DNA of 8,279 nt from Dermatophilaceae bacterium (GCA_013361975.1 JABFXB010000353.1:1-8279), one strand, 5' to 3'; positions 1 through 6,607 are shown, counted from the first letter of the stretch. Notes: generated from the sequence alone by a model not told the origin. Program-made: numbers and translations.

Positions 1-529
1 GCTGCGGGCCACCCGTCGCCGCGTCGCCGGTGATCGTCTCCCCCGGCGCACGCGGCGCCGTCGAGGTGACGAGCAGGGCACCGACGCCCACGGCCACGGC
101 CGCCCCGGCCCCCAGCCCCACGAGCCAGGCTCGCCGTCGCGTGCCGCGCGGACGCTCTCGCTGCCCCCCGGGCTCTGATCCGATGTGATCGGCACTGCGA
201 TGGGGACTCCGATCGGGACTCCCATCGGGACCCGAGGTGGGGCCGCGTCCGGCACGTCGCGCCTGCGCGGCCGCACCCACGGACAGCTCGTGCAGGACCT
301 CGGCGGCCGCACGCTCCACCGGTGCGCGCAGGCGGGCGTGGTCCGCCGCGTCGAGCTTGTCGGAGGCGAGATCCTCGTCGAGGTCGCGGAGCTGGCGCAG
401 GAGCCGGTCGCGCGCCTCGTCGGCCGGCCCCGCCGGCGTCAGCGGCCGCGCCCGCCCGAGGGCGAGGGGCCGCAGGATGACGAGCACCGAGAGAGCCACG
501 AGTGCGGCGGTGACGAGAGCGACGGTCAT
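1..529 (-). CDS. ccmI: CcmI-like c-type cytochrome biogenesis protein, N-terminal part (runs off the window)
   Basis: The first 176 codons are present and there is no stop before the window edge. Residues 3-23 form a membrane segment. Residues 38-80 form a charged, probably helical segment with RQLRDLDEDLASDKLDAADH, which matches the loop after the first helix in CcmI/CycH proteins (an L-R-D-L-D core followed by D-K-L). A Pro/Ser/Asp/Arg-rich linker (about 95-133) leads to a second membrane segment at 134-154, then the start of the exported part. CcmI binds apocytochrome c and delivers it to the CcmF-CcmH ligation complex. Its periplasmic TPR domain would lie outside the window. The ATG follows the ccmH stop by one base and has a strong GGAGGAG site 4 bases upstream. 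The linker contains a 12-base in-frame repeat. The family call rests on architecture, the loop motif and position last in the operon. Confidence 0.83.
   Translation of the reverse strand, partial: MTVALVTAALVALSVLVILRPLALGRARPLTPAGPADEARDRLLRQLRDLDEDLASDKLDAADHARLRAPVERAAAEVLHELSVGAAAQARRAGRGPTSGPDGSPDRSPHRSADHIGSEPGGQRERPRGTRRRAWLVGLGAGAAVAVGVGALLVTSTAPRAPGETITGDAATGGPQ
187..234. repeat. Four tandem 12-base imperfect repeats inside ccmI
   Basis: On the plus strand four units follow each other: GATCGGCACTGC (187-198), GATGGGGACTCC (199-210), GATCGGGACTCC (211-222) and CATCGGGACCCG (223-234). They lie in frame with ccmI and encode G-P-D-G, S-P-D-R, S-P-H-R and S-A-D-H (residues 100-115), in the cytoplasmic linker between the two membrane segments. 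The 12-base unit keeps the frame, so gain or loss of a unit would only change linker length. Confidence 0.85.
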
Positions 530-530
530 C

Positions 531-1106
531 TCACTCCTCCTCCGACCATCGGTCGAGGGCGGCCTCGACCCGGGACCGGTCGCCTGCGGCGAGCGGTGCC
601 CGCTCCGGCACCGGCTGCGTCGACCGGCGGCGCCAGACCCGCAGGGTCGCCGCACCGGCGGCGACGGCGCCCACGAGCGCCAGGAGGGGCACGGCATACG
701 CCAGCCGTCCCGGGCCCGAGCTCGGCGGCCGCAGGAGCACGGTCTCGCCGTACGCGGCGACGAAGCGGTCCTCGATGGCGGCCGGGGAGTCGCCCGCCGC
801 CAACCCCTCGGAGATCTGCTGGCGCATCTGCCGGGCCAGCGGTGCCGGCGAGTCCGCCGCCGAGAGGTCCTGGCACACGGGGCAGCGCAGCTCGGCCGCG
901 ATCTGCTGGGCCTGCTCCGCCCGGCTCAGCGGTTTGTTCGCCCCGCGGACCGCCACGGCGGCCAGGGAGAGCAGCGCGACGACGATGGCCAGGGCGACGA
1001 GGGCGCCCGGCCCGAGCAGTCGCGGCCGAGGGCCGGGGTGGGCGCCAGAGCGGGTGCCCTGGCGGGCGCGACGCTCGGGTCGAGCGGGTGCGGGGCTGCT
1101 GGTCAT
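531..1106 (-). CDS. ccmH: CcmH/CycL-type thioredox subunit of the cytochrome c heme ligation complex
   Basis: This 191-residue protein has the family hallmark LRCPVCQ at residues 73-79, with redox cysteines Cys75 and Cys78. CcmH handles the two thiols of apocytochrome CXXCH motifs on the outer face of the membrane so that heme can be attached by CcmF. The layout is a basic, proline-rich cytoplasmic tail (1-30), a membrane segment (about 33-54), the three-helix Cys domain (about 60-125), a second membrane segment (about 135-157) and a cytoplasmic tail (158-191). This is the short CcmH form without a fused CcmI domain, and ccmI follows as a separate gene. The ATG overlaps the ccmG stop (ATGA) and has AGGGGGA four bases upstream, which supports the long N-terminal tail. 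The assignment is firm. Confidence 0.93.
   Translation of the reverse strand: MTSSPAPARPERRARQGTRSGAHPGPRPRLLGPGALVALAIVVALLSLAAVAVRGANKPLSRAEQAQQIAAELRCPVCQDLSAADSPAPLARQMRQQISEGLAAGDSPAAIEDRFVAAYGETVLLRPPSSGPGRLAYAVPLLALVGAVAAGAATLRVWRRRSTQPVPERAPLAAGDRSRVEAALDRWSEEE
534..540 (-). promoter_or_regulatory. Ribosome binding site of ccmI
   Basis: GGAGGAG on the minus strand ends 4 bases before the ATG at 529-527 and lies within the last codons of ccmH. It is the strongest Shine-Dalgarno match in the window. It fixes the ccmI start and indicates coupling to ccmH translation. Confidence 0.8.
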
Positions 1107-1648
1107 GGGGTCCCCCTGTGCGTGAGGGTGTTGAGGGTGGCGCCGAGCCGACCGGCGTCCACCGGTCCGATGACCCGGTCGACGATGTGCCCGTCGCGGT
1201 CGACGACGAAGGTCTCGGGAACGCCTCGGAGCCCGTAGGCGAGGGCCGTGCGCGACTCGGTGTCCTCGACGTTGGGATAGGTCACCGCCGACGAGGCGAG
1301 GTACGCCTCGGCGTCGGCGCGCTGGTCCTGGAAGTTCACCCCGAGGACGACGACGCCCGAGTCGCGGAAGTCAGACCACGTCTGGTTCAGCGCCTGCTGC
1401 TCCGTGCGACACTCGGCGCACCAGGAGGCCCAGAAGTTGACGACGACCACCTGGCCCTTGAGGTGGGAGAGCTGGACCGGCGACCCGTGGATCCCCTCGA
1501 GCCGGAAGTCGGGGGCCGCGCGTCCGACGAGCGGCGAGGCGATGGCCTTGGGGTCATGGGCGAGACCGGAGGCCAGCAGGGCGACGATCCCGAGGACCGC
1601 GACGACGACCACGGACAACAGGGCCGCGCGCCGGCCGGTGCGGGACAT
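1103..1648 (-). CDS. ccmG: CcmG/DsbE-type membrane-anchored thioredoxin
   Basis: This 181-residue protein has a signal anchor at residues 9-29 and a thioredoxin fold facing outward. The active site is WASWCAEC, with Cys77 and Cys80. The cis-proline is in GVPETF (Pro144), typical of the CcmG/ResA group. It passes reducing equivalents to CcmH or directly to apocytochrome so that the CXXCH thiols are free for heme attachment; the CcdA-like protein at the far end of the cluster is its probable electron donor. The active-site dipeptide is Ala-Glu, not the Pro-Thr of E. coli CcmG or the Glu-Pro of Bacillus ResA, so the usual proline between the cysteines is absent. The start overlaps the ccmF stop by one base (TGATG) and has GGGAG seven bases upstream. 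The context decides for CcmG over ResA. Confidence 0.93.
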   Translation of the reverse strand: MSRTGRRAALLSVVVVAVLGIVALLASGLAHDPKAIASPLVGRAAPDFRLEGIHGSPVQLSHLKGQVVVVNFWASWCAECRTEQQALNQTWSDFRDSGVVVLGVNFQDQRADAEAYLASSAVTYPNVEDTESRTALAYGLRGVPETFVVDRDGHIVDRVIGPVDAGRLGATLNTLTHRGTP

Positions 1649-3747
1649 CAGGGTGCTCCCGTCCGGACGACGGGGTGAGCGGGCTGCCGGTCAGGACGCG
1701 GGGTCGGGCCGGCGGTCCGGCGCCTGTCGGGTCGCTTGGTGCGGCTGCGGACCCGAACCCGACGGGTGGGGCCGGGCCGGCCGGGGCGACGTCGGACCGG
1801 CCAGGTCGCTGCCGCCCCGGCCAGTGCCATGAGCGCCCCGCCCAGCCACAGCAGGCCGACGCCGGGGTTGTGGTAGAGCCGGAAGGTCGCCGACCGCCCG
1901 CTGTCCTGGAGGCCGATCACCGACGCGTACAGGTCCCACACCGGGCCGTGCAGGATGGCCGGCGACCCGATGGGTTCCGACGCGGCCGGGTAGAGGTTGA
2001 GGCGGGGGTCGAGGAGAACGGAGGCGTCGTCCGAGCCGGTGCCGCGAACGCTCAGGGCTGCGGTGAGGACGGTCCGCTGGGGCTCCTGCGCCGTCGTCAG
2101 TCCCTCGTAGCGCACGTCGTACCCGGCGAAGCTCGCGCTGTGGCCGGCGGCCAGGGTCAGCTCGCTCTGCTGCGCGAAGCTGGACGAGGCCGTGATCCCG
2201 ATCGCCAGCAGGCCCAGGCCGATGTGTGCCGCGAGCCCCGCGTAGCGACGCCGCCCCCGGCGCAGCGCGGCCACGGCGCCTCGGCGGTCGGACCGGCGCC
2301 CAACGACGATGCCGGTGAGGATCTCCTGGCCGTTGGCGACGACCACGAGCGTGCCGAGGCCGAAGCCGAGCAGCGCCGACGGCTTGTCGTCGCCGGCGAC
2401 CGCGGAGCCTGCCATCACCAGCGCTGCGGCTGCGGCGGGAACCCGCAGGCGCCGCAGGGCACGAGACCGGTTCGCCGCCCGCCACGGCAGCAGGGGCGCC
2501 GTGCCGACGAGCAGGAGCAGGAGCAGGAACACCGGGGCGAGGGCGCTGCGGAAGTACGGCGCGCCGACGGTCGTCTGCCGGTTCGTCGTCGCCTCCACGA
2601 CGAGCGGGAACACCGTGCCCACGAGGATGATCGCCGCGGCGGCGAGGAGCAGCACGTTGTTGCCCACGAACGCCGCCTCCCGGGACAGCGTCGAGTCGAT
2701 TGCCGGCGCGCTGCGCAGCGTCGGCAATCGCCAGGCCACGAGCCCGAAGCCGACGAGCAGGACGAGCGCCAGGAAGACGAGGTATGCCGGCCCGACGCCC
2801 GACTGCGCGAAGGCGTGGATCGAGGACAGCACGTTGCCCCGCGTGAGGAAGGTGCCGAAGGTCATCAGGGCGAACGCGGCGACCACCAGCACGACGTTCC
2901 ACAGCCGGGCCATGCCGCGCCGCTCCTGGAGCATCGCAGAGTGCAGGAAGGCGGTCGAGACGAGCCACGGCAGCAGGGCGACGTTCTCGACGGGGTCCCA
3001 CGCCCAGTAGCCGCCCCAACCGAGCACGGAGTAGGACCACAGGGCGCCCAGGAGCAGCCCGACGGTGAGGAAGCACCACACGGCGAGGGTCCAGCGGCGG
3101 GTGAGCGCAGCCCAGCGGTCCGAGCCGTTGCCCACGACCAGGGCCGCGATCCCGAAGGCGAACGGGACCGTGAAGCCGATGAAGCCCAGGTAGAGGAACG
3201 GCGGGTGGACGGCCATGAGCGGGTGGTTCTGCAGCAGCGGCGCCGGGCCACGCCCGTCGAGCAGCGCAGTGCCCGCGCCCGCCACGGTTGCGACGTCGGG
3301 CACGGTCGCGAACGGCCGGGAGGGGCCGTTGACGAGGACGACGTAGAACAGCTGCACCGCGTAGAGCACACTCAACGCGTACGGGAAGGTGGTCGGGCGC
3401 TCCCGGCGGAAGCGCAGCGCGACGGCCGCGAGGTAGCCGGCCAGGATGAGGTTCCAGAGCAGCAGCGAGCCGTCGTCGGCCGCCCACAGCGAGAGGACCT
3501 TGAAGAAGGTGGGGGTCGCGCGGGAGGAGTTCTCGGCGACGTAGCGGAGGGTGAAGTCGTCCTGCAGCAGGGCGAGCAGCATGGCGGCGTTGACCGTCAC
3601 GAGGGTGGCCAGCAGCGGCAGCGCCGTGCGGCGCGCGCTCTCGACGAGGACCGGCCGTCCGGTGCGGCCGCCGACCGCGGCGGCGACCAGGCCGTACGCC
3701 GAGAGTGCCAGTGCGAGCACCAGGCCGAGCTCACCGAGGCGGCCCAT
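1648..3747 (-). CDS. ccmF: CcmF, heme lyase subunit of System I cytochrome c biogenesis
   Basis: This 699-residue polytopic protein belongs to the heme-handling WWD family. The WWD motif is WGGYWAWDPVENVALLPWL at residues 244-262. Four histidines match the heme-binding positions known in E. coli CcmF: His181 in AVHPP, His269 in FLHSAMLQ, His311 in SSIHAF and His508 in LAAHIG. CcmF takes heme from CcmE and joins it to the CXXCH cysteines of apocytochrome c together with CcmH and CcmI. The exported domain (about 525-625) ends in a segment with DPRLNLYP and VWDLYAS, followed by a last membrane segment at 630-650. The final 49 residues form a very basic Arg/Pro-rich cytoplasmic tail, and the protein is about 50 residues longer than E. 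coli CcmF (647, from memory). The ATG follows the ccmE stop by two bases; its ribosome site is weak (AGG), so translation is probably coupled. Confidence 0.96.
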   Translation of the reverse strand: MGRLGELGLVLALALSAYGLVAAAVGGRTGRPVLVESARRTALPLLATLVTVNAAMLLALLQDDFTLRYVAENSSRATPTFFKVLSLWAADDGSLLLWNLILAGYLAAVALRFRRERPTTFPYALSVLYAVQLFYVVLVNGPSRPFATVPDVATVAGAGTALLDGRGPAPLLQNHPLMAVHPPFLYLGFIGFTVPFAFGIAALVVGNGSDRWAALTRRWTLAVWCFLTVGLLLGALWSYSVLGWGGYWAWDPVENVALLPWLVSTAFLHSAMLQERRGMARLWNVVLVVAAFALMTFGTFLTRGNVLSSIHAFAQSGVGPAYLVFLALVLLVGFGLVAWRLPTLRSAPAIDSTLSREAAFVGNNVLLLAAAAIILVGTVFPLVVEATTNRQTTVGAPYFRSALAPVFLLLLLLVGTAPLLPWRAANRSRALRRLRVPAAAAALVMAGSAVAGDDKPSALLGFGLGTLVVVANGQEILTGIVVGRRSDRRGAVAALRRGRRRYAGLAAHIGLGLLAIGITASSSFAQQSELTLAAGHSASFAGYDVRYEGLTTAQEPQRTVLTAALSVRGTGSDDASVLLDPRLNLYPAASEPIGSPAILHGPVWDLYASVIGLQDSGRSATFRLYHNPGVGLLWLGGALMALAGAAATWPVRRRPGRPGPTRRVRVRSRTKRPDRRRTAGPTPRPDRQPAHPVVRTGAP

Positions 3748-3749
3748 GG

Positions 3750-4220
3750 TCAGCCTGCCGCGTCGAGGTCGGCGTCGCTCGGCGGGCGCTGACCGGGGGC
3801 CGGCGGCTGGTACTCACCGTTGTGCTTGACCAGCAGCGTGTCGGAGTGGAAGGCGTGGTCGGGCCCGAGCTCGCCCTCGAGGACGACGCCCTGGCCGGCC
3901 CGGAAGAGCTCGGGCACCGGCCCGGTGCTCACGACGCCGATGGAGTCGGTTCCGTCGGTGACGGTGAACCTCAGGTCCGACCCGGCGCGCTCGACGCTGC
4001 CCGGCACGACGTACCCGCCCAGGCGCACACGCTGGCCGGGATCGGCTTCGTGTCGCGTGACGAGGTCGGTGGGCGCCAGGTAGTAGACGAGGCTTCCGGT
4101 GAGTCCCCGCGCGCTGACCCAGCCGAGGGCGGCCACGATGATGCCGAGGCAGACGAGGAGCCGGAGCCTCGCCCCGCGCCGGGTTCGGCGCGGAGCGGGC
4201 GCGGCGGGGAGCGTGCTCAT
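3750..4220 (-). CDS. ccmE: CcmE, periplasmic heme chaperone
   Basis: This 156-residue protein has a basic N-terminus, a membrane anchor at about 19-37, an outward-facing OB-fold domain (about 45-130) and a flexible tail. The heme attachment motif is VKHNGEYQPP, with His133 (covalent heme) and Tyr137 of the HxxxY signature. CcmE receives heme from CcmC and CcmD, is released by the CcmA/CcmB ATPase and donates heme to CcmF. This is the histidine form. A variant with Cys in place of this His is known in some archaea and bacteria that lack CcmH; the presence of CcmH here fits the His form. The ATG overlaps the ccmD stop (ATGA), with GGGGGAG eight bases upstream. Confidence 0.96.
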   Translation of the reverse strand: MSTLPAAPAPRRTRRGARLRLLVCLGIIVAALGWVSARGLTGSLVYYLAPTDLVTRHEADPGQRVRLGGYVVPGSVERAGSDLRFTVTDGTDSIGVVSTGPVPELFRAGQGVVLEGELGPDHAFHSDTLLVKHNGEYQPPAPGQRPPSDADLDAAG

Positions 4221-4369
4221 CTGCGGTGCTCCCCCAACGGGGGCCGCCCGGTGAGGGCCGAGACGAGGCGGTGGGCGCGGCGCGCGCGGACCGCGAGCCG
4301 CCAGCGGTAGGTCAGCAGCGTGGCGGCCGTGACCGCGTACCCCGCGATGACGAATCCCCAGTCATGCAT
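4217..4369 (-). CDS. ccmD: CcmD, small membrane protein of the CcmC-CcmE complex
   Basis: This 50-residue protein starts MHDWGFVIAGYAVTAATLL, the typical CcmD beginning (Met-His-Asp-Trp-x-Phe-Val, then a conserved Tyr at 11). It has one membrane segment (about 5-21) and a cytoplasmic tail rich in Arg (22-36), which fits inside-positive topology. CcmD is needed to release heme-bound CcmE from CcmC. It starts inside ccmC, overlapping its last 8 bases in another frame, and its stop overlaps the ccmE ATG. Position between ccmC and ccmE matches the classical Ccm order. It is a short gene that length cut-offs easily miss. Confidence is high from sequence, frame, ribosome site and position. Confidence 0.93.
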   Translation of the reverse strand: MHDWGFVIAGYAVTAATLLTYRWRLAVRARRAHRLVSALTGRPPLGEHRR

Positions 4370-5138
4370 GGCGTGAGCTCCTCGTGACGGTGACCGCCGA
4401 CACGCGCGCAGGGGTCTGTGCCCGTGGCGTCGGGGTGGACAGGACGGTGCCGGCGGCGCGGTCCTCGGCCCGGCCGACCCGCAGCCGCACGACCATGAGG
4501 TACGCGTATGCCAGCGAGAACGCGAGCACGGCGAGGAGCAGCGTGGCGAGCATGCTGCCGGCGATGGTCGGCGCCCCCGGGCGAAGCACCGTCGCCTCCT
4601 GGTGGAGCGAACGCCACCAGACGACCGACATGTGCACGATGGGCACGTCGAGGAATCCGACGATGCCGATGACCGCCGACCACCGGGCCCGCCGGGTCGG
4701 GCTGTCCGCGACCCGGCGCAGGGCGAGGTAGCCGACGTAGATGAGCAGGAGCACCGCGGTGGTGGTCAGGCGCGGGTCCCACGTCCACCACGTGCCCCAC
4801 ACCGGTTGGCCCCACAGCGACCCGAGCACGAGCGTCAGCGCACAGAACTGCACACCGATCTCGGCCGAGGCGACGGCGATCCGGTCCCACTGGATCCGCC
4901 CGGTCCGCAGGTAGGCGATGCTGGCGACGAACACGGTACCGAAGGACATGAAGGCGAGCCAGGCCGCCGGCACGTGCACGTACATCAGCCGCTGGACGTC
5001 ACCCTGGGTCGCGTCCGGTGGAACGACGAGCAGGCCCATGACGACCGTGACCGCCAGCGAGGCCAGCGTGGCCCAGCCGAGGGCTCGTTGCGCGCCCCGG
5101 GTCCCGACCCTGGTCAACACCCTGTTGGAGAGCTTCAT
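4362..5138 (-). CDS. ccmC: CcmC, heme-handling membrane protein that loads CcmE
   Basis: This 258-residue protein has six predicted membrane helices and the tryptophan-rich WWD motif WGQPVWGTWWTWDPRLTTT (109-127), the core signature of CcmC. His55 in YVHVPAAW and a histidine in the segment PIVHMSVVWWRSLHQ (His169 or His179) match the two heme ligands known in E. coli CcmC; His179 seems the likelier second ligand. CcmC presents heme to CcmE at the outer face of the membrane, assisted by CcmD. The C-terminal tail (about 222-258), rich in Ala, Thr and Arg, adds a cytoplasmic extension that the core family does not need. The start lies 27 bases after the di-heme cytochrome stop and has only a weak ribosome site, so this gene probably depends on transcription through the cytochrome gene. 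Strong family match. Confidence 0.95.
   Translation of the reverse strand: MKLSNRVLTRVGTRGAQRALGWATLASLAVTVVMGLLVVPPDATQGDVQRLMYVHVPAAWLAFMSFGTVFVASIAYLRTGRIQWDRIAVASAEIGVQFCALTLVLGSLWGQPVWGTWWTWDPRLTTTAVLLLIYVGYLALRRVADSPTRRARWSAVIGIVGFLDVPIVHMSVVWWRSLHQEATVLRPGAPTIAGSMLATLLLAVLAFSLAYAYLMVVRLRVGRAEDRAAGTVLSTPTPRAQTPARVSAVTVTRSSRHA
4378..4383 (-). promoter_or_regulatory. Ribosome binding site of ccmD
   Basis: GAGGAG on the minus strand lies inside the 3' end of ccmC, eight bases before the ATG at 4369-4367. It supports this start for the small ccmD gene and argues that ccmD is translated. Confidence 0.7.
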
Positions 5139-5165
5139 TGCTTCGTTCCGTCCGTGAGGTCGTGG

Positions 5166-6569
5166 CTAGAGGGACAGGAGGTACTGCACGAGGTCGCGCT
5201 GCTGGCTCGCCGTCAGGCCGAGGCCGAACGTGGAGTCGTAGTGCTGCACCACCGAGAGCAGCGTCGGGAAGCGGCCGTCGTGGTAGAACCCGCCCTTCTG
5301 GTGGCTCCAGAGCCCGGCGAGCGGGGTGGTGCGGTACATGTGCGTCGGCGAGCGGTCGGCCTGGAAGTTGTCGATGCCGATGTCGCTGCCGGGGTGCAGG
5401 TTCTGGCCCGGTTCGGTGAACAGCGGTGGCACGTGACACGTCGAGCACTGCGCCTGGCCCGTGAAGAGCTTGCGACCACGCACCGCGGCCGACTGGTCGA
5501 AGGTGCCCTGGGGAGGCTTCGGCGCGGCGAGCGAGAGCTGGTACGCGTGCAGGCCGGGAAGCTTGGACGTGACCAGGTCGACGGGCGGGCTGATGTGACC
5601 GAACTTGTTCTCCGCCGCGATCGGGAACTGTGCCGCGTTGTCGAGGCGCGGGTCGAAGAAGGTGCCCTTGCCGTGCATCTCCAGGACCGCCACGAACGCG
5701 TTCCAGTACGGCACCGAGCCCCAGCCGGTGTAGGTGTGCAGGTTGACGCCGGCGAGCCCGAAGGCCGGTGGCAGCAGCGTCGCGGCGGAGGCGCCGTTCT
5801 TCTGGAAGGCCTTGCCGTCGAGGAACAGCTCGGCGTCGAACTTGCCGGGGCCCCACGAGTCGAGCACGCGGTGGACGGTGGCGACATCGACGTGCAGCAG
5901 GTTCGCGACCGGCTGCAGGTTCGGCGACAGCCCGACGATGGCTCCCACGTTGAGGTCGCGGTTGGGCCAGCCGTCACGCCGGTTGCCGATCCCCGGGGCG
6001 AAGGAGTTGTCGACGGTGGAGTGGCACAGGGCGCACTCGATGCCGACCGAGCTGAGCTTGCCGGACGAGTCGAAGATGCCCTTGACGCCGACGACCGAGT
6101 TGAGCTTCAGCAGGGCGAGCGTCGTCGCGGGGTCGTCGAGGTTGACCTGGCCCGCGGCGAGGGCCGTGCGCAGGCTTGCCGGAAGCGCGGTGACGTCGAC
6201 CTTGAGGCCGACTGCCAGCGCCGTCTTCGGGCTGACGCCGCCGCCGACCCCACCGTTGGCCGCGCCGGCGATCGCCTTGTGCAGGCCGAGCGTTCCGCCC
6301 CAGAACGCCTCGTCGCCGAAGGTGTCGAACCGGAAGGTCTGCCGTCCGGACTCCACGAGGGCGGCGGACTGGGCGCTGGTCGACGCTGCGGAGACGACCT
6401 CGAGGGTGGGGCGCGAGGACGGGCTGGCTGCCAGCAGGGACGCGGTCACCGCCCCGGCCGCCACCGCGGCCAGGCCGACGAGGATGCGCTTCACCCGCCT
6501 TCGCGGACCTCCGCGGACCGGCTCCCTGACCATCGAGGACGTCGAGCCGGGGCTGAACTGTGCGCTCAT
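5166..6569 (-). CDS. Di-heme c-type cytochrome of the cytochrome c peroxidase/MauG superfamily
   Basis: This 467-residue protein carries two heme motifs: CALCH at 179-183 and CSTCH at 375-379. A basic stretch and hydrophobic segment (about 24-48) form a Sec signal or uncleaved anchor, placing the hemes outside. The C-terminal end has the superfamily pattern: MYRTTPL (411-417), aligning with the M-F-K-x-P-x-L segment of di-heme peroxidases, then FYHDGRFPTL (428-437) and an ending like LVQYLLSL. Met411 is therefore a candidate distal ligand of heme 2. A region at about 74-170, starting with FRFDTFGDEAFW, precedes heme 1, has no heme motif and is longer than in classical CcpA enzymes. Peroxidase activity is not proven; it could be an electron carrier, a MauG-like oxidant or another oxidase. 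It lies inside the ccm cluster and would be a client of it. An ATG with AGGGA nine bases upstream gives the start. Confidence 0.85.
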   Translation of the reverse strand: MSAQFSPGSTSSMVREPVRGGPRRRVKRILVGLAAVAAGAVTASLLAASPSSRPTLEVVSAASTSAQSAALVESGRQTFRFDTFGDEAFWGGTLGLHKAIAGAANGGVGGGVSPKTALAVGLKVDVTALPASLRTALAAGQVNLDDPATTLALLKLNSVVGVKGIFDSSGKLSSVGIECALCHSTVDNSFAPGIGNRRDGWPNRDLNVGAIVGLSPNLQPVANLLHVDVATVHRVLDSWGPGKFDAELFLDGKAFQKNGASAATLLPPAFGLAGVNLHTYTGWGSVPYWNAFVAVLEMHGKGTFFDPRLDNAAQFPIAAENKFGHISPPVDLVTSKLPGLHAYQLSLAAPKPPQGTFDQSAAVRGRKLFTGQAQCSTCHVPPLFTEPGQNLHPGSDIGIDNFQADRSPTHMYRTTPLAGLWSHQKGGFYHDGRFPTLLSVVQHYDSTFGLGLTASQQRDLVQYLLSL

Positions 6570-6587
6570 GCCATCACATCCCTATCA

Positions 6588-6607
6588 CTAACACCAATTT
6601 GTTTTAG
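6588..6607. promoter_or_regulatory. AT-rich inverted repeat before the di-heme cytochrome gene (putative operator)
   Basis: The 20-base element CTAACACCAATTTGTTTTAG pairs at 8 of 10 half-positions and sits in an AT-rich island within otherwise very GC-rich DNA. It ends 18 bases before the cytochrome ATG. The half-site read on the minus strand is ATTGGTGTTAG. A similar half-site occurs in the element before ccmA. No clean -10/-35 pair is visible here; the promoter, if present, is weak or needs an activator. The regulator is unknown. Confidence 0.5.

Noticed and set aside
1103..1648. ResA of System II
   Set aside because: The thioredoxin sequence alone would allow it, but the flanking ccmF and ccmH genes, with overlapping ends, decide for CcmG.
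185..1678. 497-codon open frame on the plus strand at the low-coordinate end
   Set aside because: It lies opposite ccmI, ccmH and ccmG. Its start runs through the 12-base repeat and the product is Arg/Pro/Gly-rich without a recognisable domain.
2509..2527. GAGCAG-type triplet run in ccmF
   Set aside because: It encodes a poly-leucine part of a membrane helix (residues about 408-413) and reflects repeated CTC/CTG leucine codons, not a separate element.
1675..3792. 705-codon open frame on the plus strand opposite ccmF
   Set aside because: Its product is low-complexity Arg/Gly/Ala/Glu/Gln sequence without domains. It is the antisense shadow expected from GC-rich third positions in ccmF, which has full family motifs.
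6531..6533. Alternative start of the di-heme cytochrome at Met13
   Set aside because: No ribosome site stands before it, while the ATG at 6569 has AGGGA at a reasonable distance. The signal segment is intact with either start.
5166..6569. Naming the di-heme protein MauG or CcpA
   Set aside because: Only superfamily features are visible. There is no methylamine dehydrogenase gene nearby, the N-terminal part differs from CcpA, and the distal ligands cannot be proven by eye.
6588..6607. DtxR/IdeR iron box reading of the palindrome before the cytochrome gene
   Set aside because: It shares TTAG/CTAA ends with the iron box but not the TTAGGTTAGGCTAACCTAA core, so I do not assign an iron regulator.
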